Source: Platanthera guangdongensis (taxonomy: Eukaryota > Streptophyta > Magnoliopsida > Asparagales > Orchidaceae). From it: a stretch of DNA of 64,000 bases. The stretch is from positions 112,932,589-112,996,588 of the forward strand of contig CM077162.1 in NCBI GenBank assembly GCA_039583875.1, read 5' to 3'. The notes under the pieces are model-generated. The model searched no databases. It was given only the letters and a program-made list of their open reading frames with translations, and was not told where the DNA came from. Of the stretch, positions 10,699 to 21,747 are shown piece after piece. The translations under genes and the position numbers were made by a program. Position 1 is the stretch's first letter. Each line of letters opens with the position of its first letter.

Positions 10699-13148
10699 TT
10701 ATACAAAGAGCTCGGGAAACTCAGCTCGCATGGTCTGCTCTCGCTCCCATGTGAATTCTTTACGGCCACAATTGTCCCATCGGACTTTGACCATCCCGAT
10801 CGTCTTGTTCCGCAACTGTTTCTCGACACGATCCTCGATCTGAATGGGCCTAACCTTCGTCGTTAGCCCATACTCCACTAGCACACGATCATTCTCGATC
10901 ACTTGAGCTGGATCCTTCACGGCTTTCCGCAGCACTGAGATATAAAAGACATCATGTAATCCACTCAAGTTTGCCGACAGAGCTAGCTGATATGCAGCTT
11001 CCCCGACTCGCTCCACCACTTCAAATGGACCAAGGTACCGTGGACTCAACTTTTTCAGACGTCGAATCCTGGATATGCCTTTGAAGGGTTTGATCTTCAA
11101 ATATACACAGTCGCCCACCGCGAACCCCACATTTCGGTGCTTGTCATTGTAGTATTTCGCTTGACGATCTTGAGCTATCAGTAGCCTTTCTTGAATAGTG
11201 TGTATCGTCGAGTTTGCTTCATCGACTTAATTACGCCTATACAACTTGGATTCGCCTGCTTCTACCCAAGCCAAAGGAGTACGACACTTCCGTCCATACA
11301 GAGCTTCATACGGTGACATACTGATGCTCACTTGGTAGCTGTTATTGTAAGCAAACTCCACCATGTAGAGATGATCTTCTTATCTATTCCCAAAGTCCAG
11401 GGCGCACATCCGGAGCATATACTCCATTGTTTTGTTGGACCTTTCAGTTTGGCCATCTGTTTGGGGATGAAAGGCCGTACTGAACATCAACTTCGTGTCC
11501 AACAGCTGATGAACTAGCCTCCAATCATTCGAAGTAAATTGTCCATCTCGATCGCTCACGGTACTCCGAGGAAAACCATGTAGCCGTACAATCTGTTCAA
11601 CATACAGCTTTGTTAAACTTTCTACTGAATCATCCCGCCTATTCGAAAGGAAGTGTGCCACTTTTTTCAACCGGTCCACAATCACCAAGATAGAATCGTT
11701 CCCGCGCTTAGATCTCGGCAACCCGTGTACGAAATCCATGGAAATATCGTCAAACTTCCACTTCGGAATCTGCAATGACCTCAAGAAACCGCTAGGTTTC
11801 TGGCATTCCGCCTTCACCATAGCACATGTTTGGCATGTGGCCACATACTGAGTAATATCTTTCTTCAGTCCTGGCCACCAGAACAGTTTTTTCATGTCTC
11901 TGAACATCTTTATGCTCCTAGAGTGAATTGAGTACTTCGTGTAATGCGCTTCATACATCAGCTCTTCTCTCAATTTGCCCAAACTTGGGAAGCACAAACG
12001 ACCTTCTTTCCTCAAAAGCTCGTCATCCCAGGAGAATTTTCCCTCTGGCCCATCCTTGGCATAACGTTGGAGACTCTCATTTAGCTCCGTTGCTCGTCGA
12101 ACTCTGTCCGCAAGGTCACACTGCACCTCCGTCCAGTTCAAACATGCATCGGCTGTAGCATTCTTGTCAACACAAGAAATCTCTAATGCTTCCAACTCCT
12201 GGATTAGACGTTCATCATGCCTTTACAACCAGCTTACTCTTACTGGAGCTCTCCGACTCAAGGCATCTGCGACAACATTTCCCTTTCTGTGCTTATAATG
12301 AATTGCAAAGGTATAGTCCCCAAGGAACTCCAACCACCTTCGTTGTCGCATATTCAAGTCCTTCTGCTCTAACAGGTACTTTAGGCTCTTGTGGTCCGTA
12401 TAGATCTCCACCTTCATGTCATACAGATAATGCCTCCACAATTTCAGTGCAAAGATCACCGCCGCCAACTCTAAGTCATGGACGGGATAATTTATCTCAT
12501 GCACTTTCAACTGGCGCGAGCCATAAGCAATAACTTTCCCATGTTGCAGAAGAACACAGCCTAAGCCACTTCCTGACGCATCACTGTAGATTTCAAATCC
12601 ATCAGTACCACATGCCGACGTCAACACAGGCGCCGTGGTCAACCGACACTTCAGCTCTTCAAAAGCTCGTGCGCACTCCGACGTCCAAACGAACTTCTGA
12701 TCCTTTCTCGTCAGTGTGGTTAGTGGCAAAGTGATCCGCGAGAAGTTCGCAACAAATCTTCTATAGTAGCCTGCTAGTCCAAGGAAGCTCTTGACTTCAG
12801 CCATAGAAGACAACACTGGCCACTCCTGTATGGCCGTTATCTTTGCCAGATCCACTGTTATGCCCTCTCCACTTACCATATGGCCCAGAAAAGCCACCGA
12901 CGATAGCCAAAACTCGCACTTCGAGAACTTGGCATAGAGCTGATTGTTCCTCAACATCTGCAACACCAACCGCAAGTGGGTTTCATGATTGGCTTCAGAT
13001 CGAGAGTAGACTAGAATATCATCAATGAATTCTATCACGAATAGGTCCAGGTACTCTCAGAACGTTCGGTGCATCAAGTCCATGAACACCGATGGCGTAT
13101 TGCACAACCCAAATGGCATTACTGTGAACTCATAGTGCCTGTAACGTG
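10699..13148 (-). pseudogene. Chromovirus G pol: RT (C-terminal), RNase H, integrase, chromodomain
   Basis: One continuous minus-strand frame with several nonsense codons. It runs from RT ([18 protein letters not shown], a TGA near 13062, then FIDDILVYS) through RNase H with an [11 protein letters not shown] motif to a TAA at 12223, then the integrase zinc finger and D-D-E core (SDRDGQFTS, HPQTDGQTERSNK). TAA codons follow at 11380 and about 11230. The frame then gives the integrase C-terminus and a chromodomain (KVRWDNCGRKEFTWE) ending at 10699. The chromodomain identifies a chromovirus and, with the LTR, suggests the Tekay/Del clade. In the family it directs integration to particular chromatin. 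The element is old and inactive. RT is cut at 13148 by H and resumes at 20200. Confidence 0.93.
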
Positions 13149-14395
13149 TGATACGCCCGAAACAGGTGTGCGTATTACACGCAAGTGCACGTGCCGGTTC
13201 AAGTAATAAAGAGTGAATAAAGATCGTTTCCACGGAGAGGTGGTGAATTTGGCGCTTGCAATTACTAGTTAGACCTTTTCTCTAAATCCAAGTGAAACAG
13301 GATGATGATTTTGATTTAAAACTAAATGATGACGAATTTCTAAAATAAGTTAAAATAAACTATAGTACCTTAGTAGAAAACTTTCAGATTCAGATTGGAG
13401 AAGTAATCTTGTGCGGTGATTTACTATATCTACTGCAATGAATTTATAAATGATGCTTTGTGAAAATGAGCGGTGGAAAACCTTGCAACGATTTTAGAGT
13501 AGACAACCGTATCTCTCGATATCGGATGTCCCTAGTCCTCTATTTCCCCTCGGGTGAAATAGGAAACCGATTAAAGATTGAAAACCTGAGTTGCTAACAC
13601 TAAGGGGAAATCTCTTTCTCCCTTTAAGTGCTATATGGAATCCATAACGCACTTACGCAACTCCTCTCTCGATTTATGGAGCGCAGTAGAAAAATGAAAC
13701 CGTGATCAAAGGCTTCAAAATATAGATTATGAATTCAATAAAAGTAAATCCACCATACAATTACAAAGATAAAACTAAAGATCATTCATCACACAAGACA
13801 TAGTACTTTCACAACACAAGATCGAGAGAATTAGTTCATGACGGCGGAAGAAAACCACAAGTATGAGTAGATCTTACAGCACATAATGGTAGAAATTAAA
13901 AACTTGCAGTGTTTCGCTCTCTGATTCGGCCGAAATCCGTCCGTCTTCCTTGCCCGGAACTAGCCCTAGAGGAAGAACTCTTCTCTTCTTCTTCTCCAAC
14001 CAACAATGGATGATGATAATTGAATGCCCCCTCAACTTCTGAATAATCCTCCCAAAAAAACGTTCAGCCCTTTCCCCAAGGGATGCCTCTTTCCATTTTT
14101 GCATATGGCTCAATTTTCGAATTTTAAAATTTGAAATTCGTCCAGACGTTGCAACCTTATTTTCAGAGGTTGCAACCTTTTTTCCAGCAAATGATATTTG
14201 GGCAGATTTTGATTCTCCAAGCAGATTTCTTCGGCATTTATTGCGCTAATATATAGGAAAAAGACCGGATTAGTCACAAATCAAATAAATATGAATTTAC
14301 TTTTATTTATAGTCCATTTAAACTCGTTTTAAGCACTTAGAACGTGTAATAAGTCTAAAAATTGAGCTAGATAACTTCTTTATAAGAAGTTATCA
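13149..14395 (-). repeat. Element H 3' LTR
   Basis: Begins tgatacgccc and ends aagttatca. An inverted ggttgcaacc-type pair lies at about 14147-14180. The 79-residue frame at 13874-14113 is present in both LTR copies but matches nothing I know. Confidence 0.95.
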
Positions 14396-14410
14396 CACCT
14401 CCACACTTAA
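14396..14410 (-). other. Polypurine tract of H
   Basis: The minus strand reads AAGTGTGGAGGTG directly before the 3' LTR. A second near-copy of this tract and its context lies at about 15665-15705, suggesting a duplicated 3' end. Confidence 0.75.
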
Positions 14411-14889
14411 ACCTTTGCTAGTCTTTAGCAAAGACAATAATTATCATCGAAATTGAGTGAGAGGAAATAATCATAATACAAACTCACAAGATCCATCTTC
14501 TCAAACATAATTAAAGAAAGCTTACTCAAAAATTTCAAATTTAACCAAATGAGAACTTGTCACACCTTAATGGTTCGAAATAAACAAATATTAATTAGTT
14601 TGATGAAATATAAAGCTCAATTAAATATTCTAGTGTGGTGTGTGTCATCCTCTAAAATCATTTTTCTCCCATAAACTTTTCCATCGAACCTCCTTAGTAA
14701 CTAAGAAAGAATAAGATGAAACTCAGTCTTTGACTTAACCTCCACTTGAATTCATGATTTGATTTGAAAAGAAAAGATGAAGACTTGTGGTGGAAATGAC
14801 CTTGACTTGGTAAGGAATCAAATGCGATAGTAGAAAGTATTTCCCTAGTTAATATTCTCAATAACTCTCCAAACTATAGGGTTCCTTTT

Positions 14890-15150
14890 TAATTTTCAAC
14901 TACTTAGACCGTAGTAGGGATCATTCCAAGTAGGTGTACACACACTCGGGCCACATATCACTACAGCTAACACATTGTAATTTTTTTTCTTCTGTAATTA
15001 TAGTTGGGATCATTCCAAGTATGAATATACATACCTAGACCGCATATCACTATGACACGTTCTCTTTTCTTTTTTTTTTCTTTTTATAAAGTCGTAGTAG
15101 GGATCGTTCCAAGTAGGTGTACACACACTCGGGACACATATCACTACGAA
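14890..15150. repeat. Three spaced copies of a 55-bp motif in H
   Basis: Copies at about 14892, 15000 and 15092 share gtagtagggatcattccaag and a distal acatatcactac end, separated by variable poly-T-rich spacers. The first and third are nearly identical and the middle one is diverged. Confidence 0.85.
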
Positions 15151-16949
15151 TCACAAAACTTTTTTTTTAACAATTCCCCATAGTTGAAGAACTTACTAAG
15201 AAATAACTATTAGAAATATAAGAAAATGGTACGTGAGAATTCAAAGTTCAAGCTCAAAGGAAAGCAGACGATCAAATCAAATATCGGTAGTGAGGCATGA
15301 ATTGATCAAAGATAAGTCCTAATCATTCTTTCAAATCAACGAGAAATCGCAATATTTTGGTTTACATCTCCGACTTGGTTCATGCTAACCCTTCCATCAT
15401 TACTTTTAGAAGTCGGTGAGGGTCAATTTTTAGGAAGAAAAATTCTTTTAAAAAATTGTGTGGATAAGAAAAATATTTAAAAGAGCTTTTACCCATCTCA
15501 CTAAATTTTCAATTGAAGATTTGAACCGTTAAGATGGACTATCCTACTAAATAATAATCATCAAAAACTCCTGACTAACCTACTCGTTAATTATATTGAG
15601 AAGTGGAATTAACTATTAATGTTAAAAATACTCAACTCTCACTCAATTGGTAGGAGTATACTACTCCCACCTCCACACTTTTTGCCTTTGTTAGTCCCTA
15701 ATAAAGTGACTTCAATACCCAAGAAATTTCATTTTTTAAAAAAATATTTTTTACTAATCAACACATAAAGAAAATGACAAAATGAGCCTTGAAATTTAAA
15801 TACTTCCCTGAAGATTGGAGTGTCTGTATGGCTATCTATTACTTTCTCGATGATGTACCACATTTACTCTATTATAGAATGTCCATCAACAATCCTAGCC
15901 ACGTGTTGTAGCCTGTAAACTCAAATCTTGGACATATACGAAGGTTAAAACACTAAATGGAGTTTTGTCAAATTTTATGTGTATCAACAAAAATCATCAC
16001 AAGTGACACAAACATATCAGGATCATGTAAGGTAAGACACTTTCATTTTTTTCATATTAATAATACTCCAGAGTATTAAGTTTACATCATTGTAGAAATC
16101 ATTAAATAAACAACACAACTCATAACATCATGCAACAACATAACATAACACAACAAGCATACTAGAAAAATAATTTTATTTTTTTAGATTAGCTTAAAGG
16201 TAGTCAAAATAACAGTGTCTCGCAATAACCAACATGCAGAACATCAACATGTTATAAAAACATATCACAAAGTACAATATAAATAATACACCTCAATAAA
16301 TTATGTTCAACTATCATCATATGATAAGCCATAAAAGCTCACCATCACAACGAGCCGATGTATTAATTTCAATTTATTATATGTACTAAACAACCATAGA
16401 AGATCAGAATGTCATTCAAAGTAATAATCATACGGGACAAGATAATCGTGAGATGAAATCATGAGCGCGCAGTGTAATACCATGATAAAAAAATAATCAA
16501 GAAGTTTTCGAGCAGCGTGACAGACTATCACCATATATAACAAATCACAAAAAATAATGTCCAAAAAGGATAAAAATATCATCACCAGATAATCCACTCA
16601 TAACACATATAACGAATACAAAATAGAATTGAAAATAAGATAATAATATTCATCGATGCTCTCACGAAGCCCGTCACACTACACTCTCTCCGATTTTTGC
16701 CGAGAGCACTCCACCCCACACGATTTGGGAAAGTATCGAGATTTAGACAAAAAGGCTAAACCAGACCGCTAATCGGAATGATTAAGAGAAGAAATTAAAA
16801 TTGAATCGGCAATTGAAAGGTTTAATATCATGCAAAGATGGTTTGAGAACATAATTATGCACGTTGGTTCAGTTAAACCGTCCTACCAAAGACTTGTGGT
16901 GCAGTTCTTCAGGAAGGAGTAGAAAGAAAATTGGGGAAAAAAATCAGCA

Positions 16950-17156
16950 AAAAAGGTTGCAACCTTCTTTTTTGAGGTTGTAACATTCAAACTTCTGTCG
17001 ACACCATGTAGTAAAGAAACACAAACATCAAAAAATGTCACAACCTCCTTTTTGGGGGTTGCAACAATCAAATTTCTTCCAGCACTGTGCGGTATATAGA
17101 AAAAACAGCAACTTAAAGGTTGCAACCTTCTTTTTTGAGGTTACAACAACCGAACT
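16950..17156. repeat. GGTTGCAACC hairpin repeats in H
   Basis: Three copies of a unit with a ggttgcaacctt arm, a short T-rich loop and a gaggttgcaac-like arm lie near 16954, 17036 and 17117. Each can fold on itself. A related pair lies in each LTR (14147-14180 and 19961-19985). Confidence 0.8.
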
Positions 17157-17436
17157 TCTTTTTTTTAATATATATATATATCCTCCTCACATTAGGCTTC
17201 CTCCGATCAAGACTAATATAAAACACTAAATAAAGAAAAATAATTTTACTCATTTTTTAGATTATTATTAAAATAGATAAATACAAAATAAATGATGGGT
17301 TGATTCCCATCTAGAGCCTAATTTACCTTGGGACTGCAAAACGGACAGGAAAATTAGAACATAAAATGCAATAAACGAAAGATAACTACTGGGTTTATTG
17401 TCACCCCAGCACGACTTATTCAGAAATTTTAAAATT

Positions 17437-17871
17437 CTAAATTATTGGACGGTGAAAAGAAAAATGAACAGATAATTGTTCTAATATTCGGGTCAGTAAC
17501 GGGTACCAATGCGACGATAGAACAATCACCCCTTTACCTAAATAATAATACATATTCATCGCAGGTAGATGAAACAAAAAGTAAGAAGAAGAGGAGGAAT
17601 GCTCCTCACTTACGTCACCAAAATATGTTTCCTTGCCCAATAAGGTATATTCGTCAACATGAAGGATGCAAGGAAGGAAAAGAATTAAAGGGGCTTCCAC
17701 TATGGAGGATGACTCAAACTCCTCACATAAGGGGATACTCATCTCATCAACTTGAGGAAAGTGCACAATAACCTCCTGAAGCATTTGTGACGCATCAACT
17801 TGCTTGGGTTCAAATAATGAAAGGAGATTAGGAAATAAAATAGAAGAAAAACATAAATGATTTCTAATCAT
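17437..17871 (-). CDS. Short hypothetical frame downstream of the H knuckle protein
   Basis: A 144-codon minus-strand frame that overlaps the stop of the preceding frame by 4 bases (ATGA type) and lies one frame over. It has an acidic-hydrophobic character and a tyrosine-rich MNMYYYLGK stretch near residue 104. I do not recognise a domain. It may be the continuation of the upstream protein after a frameshift, or a separate product. Being the only other frame of this length in the H interior, it is more likely real than chance, but weakly so. Confidence 0.4.
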   Translation of the reverse strand: MIRNHLCFSSILFPNLLSLFEPKQVDASQMLQEVIVHFPQVDEMSIPLCEEFESSSIVEAPLILFLPCILHVDEYTLLGKETYFGDVSEEHSSSSSYFLFHLPAMNMYYYLGKGVIVLSSHWYPLLTRILEQLSVHFSFHRPII

Positions 17872-18701
17872 AGGAGTGATCCCGATTCACTCCCAGCAGG
17901 TTCTAAGAATTGATCAATGTCGGTATCGTAAGCATCATAACAAGGGGGACCTGGGAAATCAAGGTTTTCAGTGGTGAGTTGGACCTCCTCCAATGAAGAA
18001 GTGAAAACCTTCTCATCAGAAAGGAAATCAACTTCATCGCACGTTGGTGCGTCATCGTGCTCCAAAAAATCATTCCCTCCATCGAAGAGAACAATATCTT
18101 CATCCCACTTTGGCGCGGCCTTAGGTTCTAGTTCATCACCCTGCGCAATATCTTCGACGGGATCGATAAAAATAGATGTAGAAAAGTTTTGCAAAGAAAA
18201 TGGTGGAACACTATTAGTATCTAATTCAGAATATGTATGCTCGGGTTACTTTGCGGGTGGATCAAAACTTGGTGATGAATGTGGATGGGGAGGTGATGCA
18301 TCATTAATAATATACTGACTCACAATTATAAGGGGCTTATCTGCAATAGTCCCACGCAAAAATTGTCGTACTGCAATAGGAGATATGGTCTCGATGCCTG
18401 ATTCATAATTTTTCTCTCTCTCTCTTTTATAAGCGACACAATCCTTCAAAACGTGGTTCATATTATGACAAAATAAACACTCCCTAACATTACTACTCGA
18501 TAACCAAGGAGTCGAGTCATCAGGTCGAGGAACTATTTGACGTGGGGACATAAAATTATAATGATTTGCCGCACAATATTGGGGACCTAAATATTCTCTA
18601 TGTTTTGCAAGCCACGAAAGATACCCAGCACTCCCCATGTAACACGCATCAGTAGCATGACTAAACGAACCACACCACTCACATCTCACATGTGTATACA
18701 T
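17868..18701 (-). pseudogene. H gag-like protein with two CCHC zinc knuckles
   Basis: The frame opens at ATG 18701, about 235 bp inside the primer site, the usual place for gag. Near the N-terminus CEWCGSFSHATDAC fits CX2CX4HX4C, and about 60 residues later CLFCHNMNHVLKDC fits it again. A TAA at 18246-18248 interrupts the frame, which then continues in phase to 17868 with an acidic tail rich in Asp and Glu. There is no capsid-like helical region of normal gag size, so this looks like a nucleocapsid-type RNA-binding protein without capsid. Knuckles of this spacing bind single-stranded nucleic acid in known families; the role here is inferred. Confidence 0.7.
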
Positions 18702-18934
18702 TTTTCTAACGGATGTGAATAAAATAAAATTAACTCTTCTTTACAAAAAAATAAACTACACACAAAAATTATTTCAGAAACGGATAACCTGCTCTATAAA
18801 TTTTTAAAAATAGATTATTACAAAATAAAACAAAAAAATTATTTAAAAAACAATAAATTAGAAACTTGAGCTCTAAATACTCAGGATTTACTAATATTGC
18901 AAGAAAGAAACACTAAATTATTTGCACCTCCCCG

Positions 18935-18952
18935 GCAACGGCGCCAAAAACT
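18935..18952 (-). other. Primer-binding site of H
   Basis: The minus strand reads TTTTTGGCGCCGTTGCCG two bases inside the 5' LTR, the primer site known from Athila and related Ty3 elements. Confidence 0.9.
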
Positions 18953-20199
18953 TGATACGCCCAAAACAGGTGTGCGTATTACACGCAAGTGCACGTGCCG
19001 GTTCAAGTAATAAAGAGTGAATAAAGATCGTTTACACGAAGAGGTGGTGAATTTGGCGCTTGCAATTACTAGTTAGACCTTTTCTCTAAATCCAAGTGAA
19101 ACAGGATGATGATTTTGATTTAAAACTAAATGATGACGAATTTCTAAAATAAGTTAAAATAAACTATAGTACCTTAGTAAAAAACTTTCAGATTCAGATT
19201 GGAGAAGTAATCTTGTGCGGTGATTTCCTATGTCTACTGCAATGAATTTATAAATGATGCTTTGTGAAAATGAGCGGTGGAAAACCTTGCAACGATTTTA
19301 GAGTAGACAACCGTATCTCTCGATATCGGATGTCCCTAGTCCTCTATTTCCCCTCGGGTGAAATAGGAAACCGATTAAAGATTGAAAACCTGAGTTGCTA
19401 ACACTAAGGGGAAATCTCTTTCTCCCTTTAAGTGCTATATGGAATCCATAACGCACTTACGCAACTCCTCTCTCGATTTATGGAGCGCAGTAGAAAAACG
19501 AAACCGTGATCAAAGGCTTCAAAATATAGATTATGAATTCAATAAAAGTAAATCCACCATACAATTACAAAGATAAAACTAAAGATCATTCATCACACAA
19601 GACATAGTACTCTCACAACACAAGATCGAGAGAATTAGTTCATGAAGGCGGAAGAAAACCACAAGTATGAGTAGATCTTACAACACATAATGGTAGAAAT
19701 TAAAAACTTGCAGTGTTTCGCTCTCTGATTTGGCCGAAATTCGTCCGTCTTCCTTGCCCGGAACTAGCCCTAGAGGAAGAACTCTTCTCTTCTTCTTCTC
19801 CAACCAACAATGGATGATGATAATTGAATGCCCCCTCAATTTCTGAATAATCCTCCCAAAAAAACGTTCAGCCCTTTCCCCAAGGGACGCCTCTTTCCAT
19901 TTTTGCATATGGCGCAATTTTCGAATTTTAAAATTTGAAATTCGTCCAGACGTTGCAACCTTATTTTCAGAGGTTGCAACCTTTTTTCCAGCAAATGATA
20001 TTTGGGCAGATTTTGATTCTCCAAGCAGATTTCTTCGGCATTTATTGCGCTAATATATAGGAAAAAGACCGGATTAGTCACAAATCAAATAAATATGAAT
20101 TTACTTTTATTTATAATCCATTTAAACTCGTTTTAAGCACTTAGAACGTGTAATAAGTCTAAAAATTGAGCTAGATAACTTCTTTATAAGAAGTTATCA
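18953..20199 (-). repeat. Element H 5' LTR
   Basis: 1247-bp copy of 13149-14395, same length, about 16 substitutions by eye and no large indel. Confidence 0.95.
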
Positions 20200-20963
20200 A
20201 CGTGTTCCAAATGCGGTCTTGGGAATGTCACATTCCCGAATCCTCAATTGGTAGTAACCAGACTTCAAATCCAACTTGGAGTAGACAGTTAATCCCACTA
20301 GCTGATCAAACAACTCATCAATCCGTGGGATCGGATACTTATTCTTCTCGGTGAGCTTGTTTAGTTCACGGTAGTCAATACATAACCGCAAACCACCGTC
20401 TTTCTTTTTCACAAACAGAACAGGCGCACTCCAAGGTGACATGCTAGGGCAAATATAACCCTGCTCCAACAACTCCTGCAGTTGGGCTTTCAACTCCGCC
20501 ATTTCCTTTGGCGCAATGCAATATGGCGAGCGGGCCACAGGTTTCGCACCTGGCACCAACTCGATCGTGAAGTCAATCTCTCGCTGGGGTGGTAGACCAG
20601 GGAGATCCTTGGGAAAGACATCTGCAAATTCTGATATCACCGGAACATCGCTCACACCGCCTTAGGCACCACAGCCTGAATCAGCGTGATGTAGCACTCT
20701 GCGCCCTTCCGAACAGCCTTAACTACTTGGAGTGCAGACATCAACGTCCCGCCCACTCCTCGCATCCCCGCAAACTTAGTTTCCTGCTCGGTATTCTGGC
20801 CCAATGTGATCTCTTTGGCATTGCAATCAATCAAGGCATGCTGCTCCGCGAGCCAATCCATACTAAAGATCACGTCGAATTCTGATATCAGCAATACAGA
20901 TGCAGTCAAACAGAAGTCCCGACTTCCTATTTAGACCTCCACATTGCAAGCTCGATCCGCGAG
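20200..20963 (-). pseudogene. Chromovirus G protease and RT (N-terminal)
   Basis: The minus strand encodes the end of the protease domain (EFDVIFSMDWLAEQHALIDC) and, one frame over after a single-base shift near 20655, the RT start ([17 protein letters not shown], then [20 protein letters not shown]). It ends at KTAFGTR, where element H is inserted. The joined reading passes into 13148 without loss apart from the duplicated acgtg. A TAA lies near 20930. The coding sequence stops at 20963, where the LTR of F begins, and the rest of G protease and gag is not found in the window. Confidence 0.92.
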
Positions 20964-21694
20964 TGTTAACCCCTCAGTCCGCAACATACTACAAGGTTCC
21001 AAAGCCCCCCTTTCAGCAGGCGCGGACGCAATTTATCAGTCCGCCCAGTCCGGCAAGGTCCCCAATTGGACCATGGTACCCCAGCAGCGGATGCACGTGC
21101 CTGTCCGCGCAGTCCGCTAGCATTTGAGGTATCAGGATCTACAGCGGCGGACGAAATGTCTCGTCCGCCCACCAGCGGGCGCGCCCAGCAGCAGTGGAGG
21201 CTCTAGTCCGCGAGCCCAGTCCGCCCCTTCTGTGCGGACTGGCGTGTTCTTTCTTTTTGCTTCCCGTCACTGCTGCCCGGTTCTCCTGTACCCCGGGCAG
21301 CCGGTTATTTTAGCCCTGCCCATTTGGGCAGGCCCCCTATCCTATAAATAGGGGGGAGGTGGTGCACCCAAGGCACGCTGACTCGGACCCAGGAGCCTAC
21401 TTGTTACAGGCTGCGGACTCGAATCCTGTGCCTTGCGGACTCCCCCTTGCTCTGCTTCCCTCAGTCTTTTCCTTTCACTTGTAACTGAACCCTTCTTCAA
21501 TCAAGGGAAAGCCCGTCGCAAGAGAGGCATTCAGGCCGCGACGGGCGAAGTCTGTTGTTGCCGTGGTTCACGTCCCTGCTCTTCTTCCAGCTCTCATCCG
21601 CTTAGTAGATCGCTACTCACAGTCTCCCTATTCCCCTGTGTTCGAACAGTTAGCTGGTTGTGCTCGACCCCCCTTGTGTTTTCGTGCATCAACA
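20964..21694 (+). repeat. Element F 5' LTR
   Basis: Starts tgttaacccc and ends catcaaca, so the termini are inverted TGTT/AACA. It is rich in the hexamer gtccgc/gcggac. A TATA box tataaata lies at 21343-21350. No second copy exists in the window. Confidence 0.75.
21343..21350 (+). promoter_or_regulatory. TATA box of F LTR
   Basis: cctataaatagg in a GC-rich context, about 400 bp before the gag ATG; the expected U3/R promoter. Confidence 0.75.
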
Positions 21695-21747
21695 GTTAAC
21701 ACGCGACCTTCAGATCCGAGTAGTGTTTTGAAATCAGCGGACGCAAG

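Larger units (their letters stand above)
14411..17436 (-). other. Noncoding interior of H
   Basis: About 3 kb of AT-rich sequence without a convincing reading frame on either strand. It contains three spaced copies of a 55-bp repeat (14890-15150), a second polypurine-like tract (15665) and three hairpin-forming ggttgcaacc repeats (16950-17156). The rest shows nothing recognisable. Confidence 0.8.
13149..20199 (-). mobile_element. Element H: long non-autonomous LTR element
   Basis: Two 1247-bp LTRs (13149-14395 and 18953-20199) differ at about 16 sites by eye. The target duplication acgtg is at 13144-13148 and 20200-20204, inside the RT gene of chromovirus G. The minus-strand primer site TTTTTGGCGCCGTTGCCG is the type seen in Athila/Tat-like Ty3 elements. 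The 4.56-kb interior has no protease, RT or integrase. It encodes only a small protein with two CCHC knuckles and one or two further short frames; the rest is AT-rich and noncoding with internal repeats. This fits a LARD-like element that depends on proteins supplied in trans. Confidence 0.93.
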
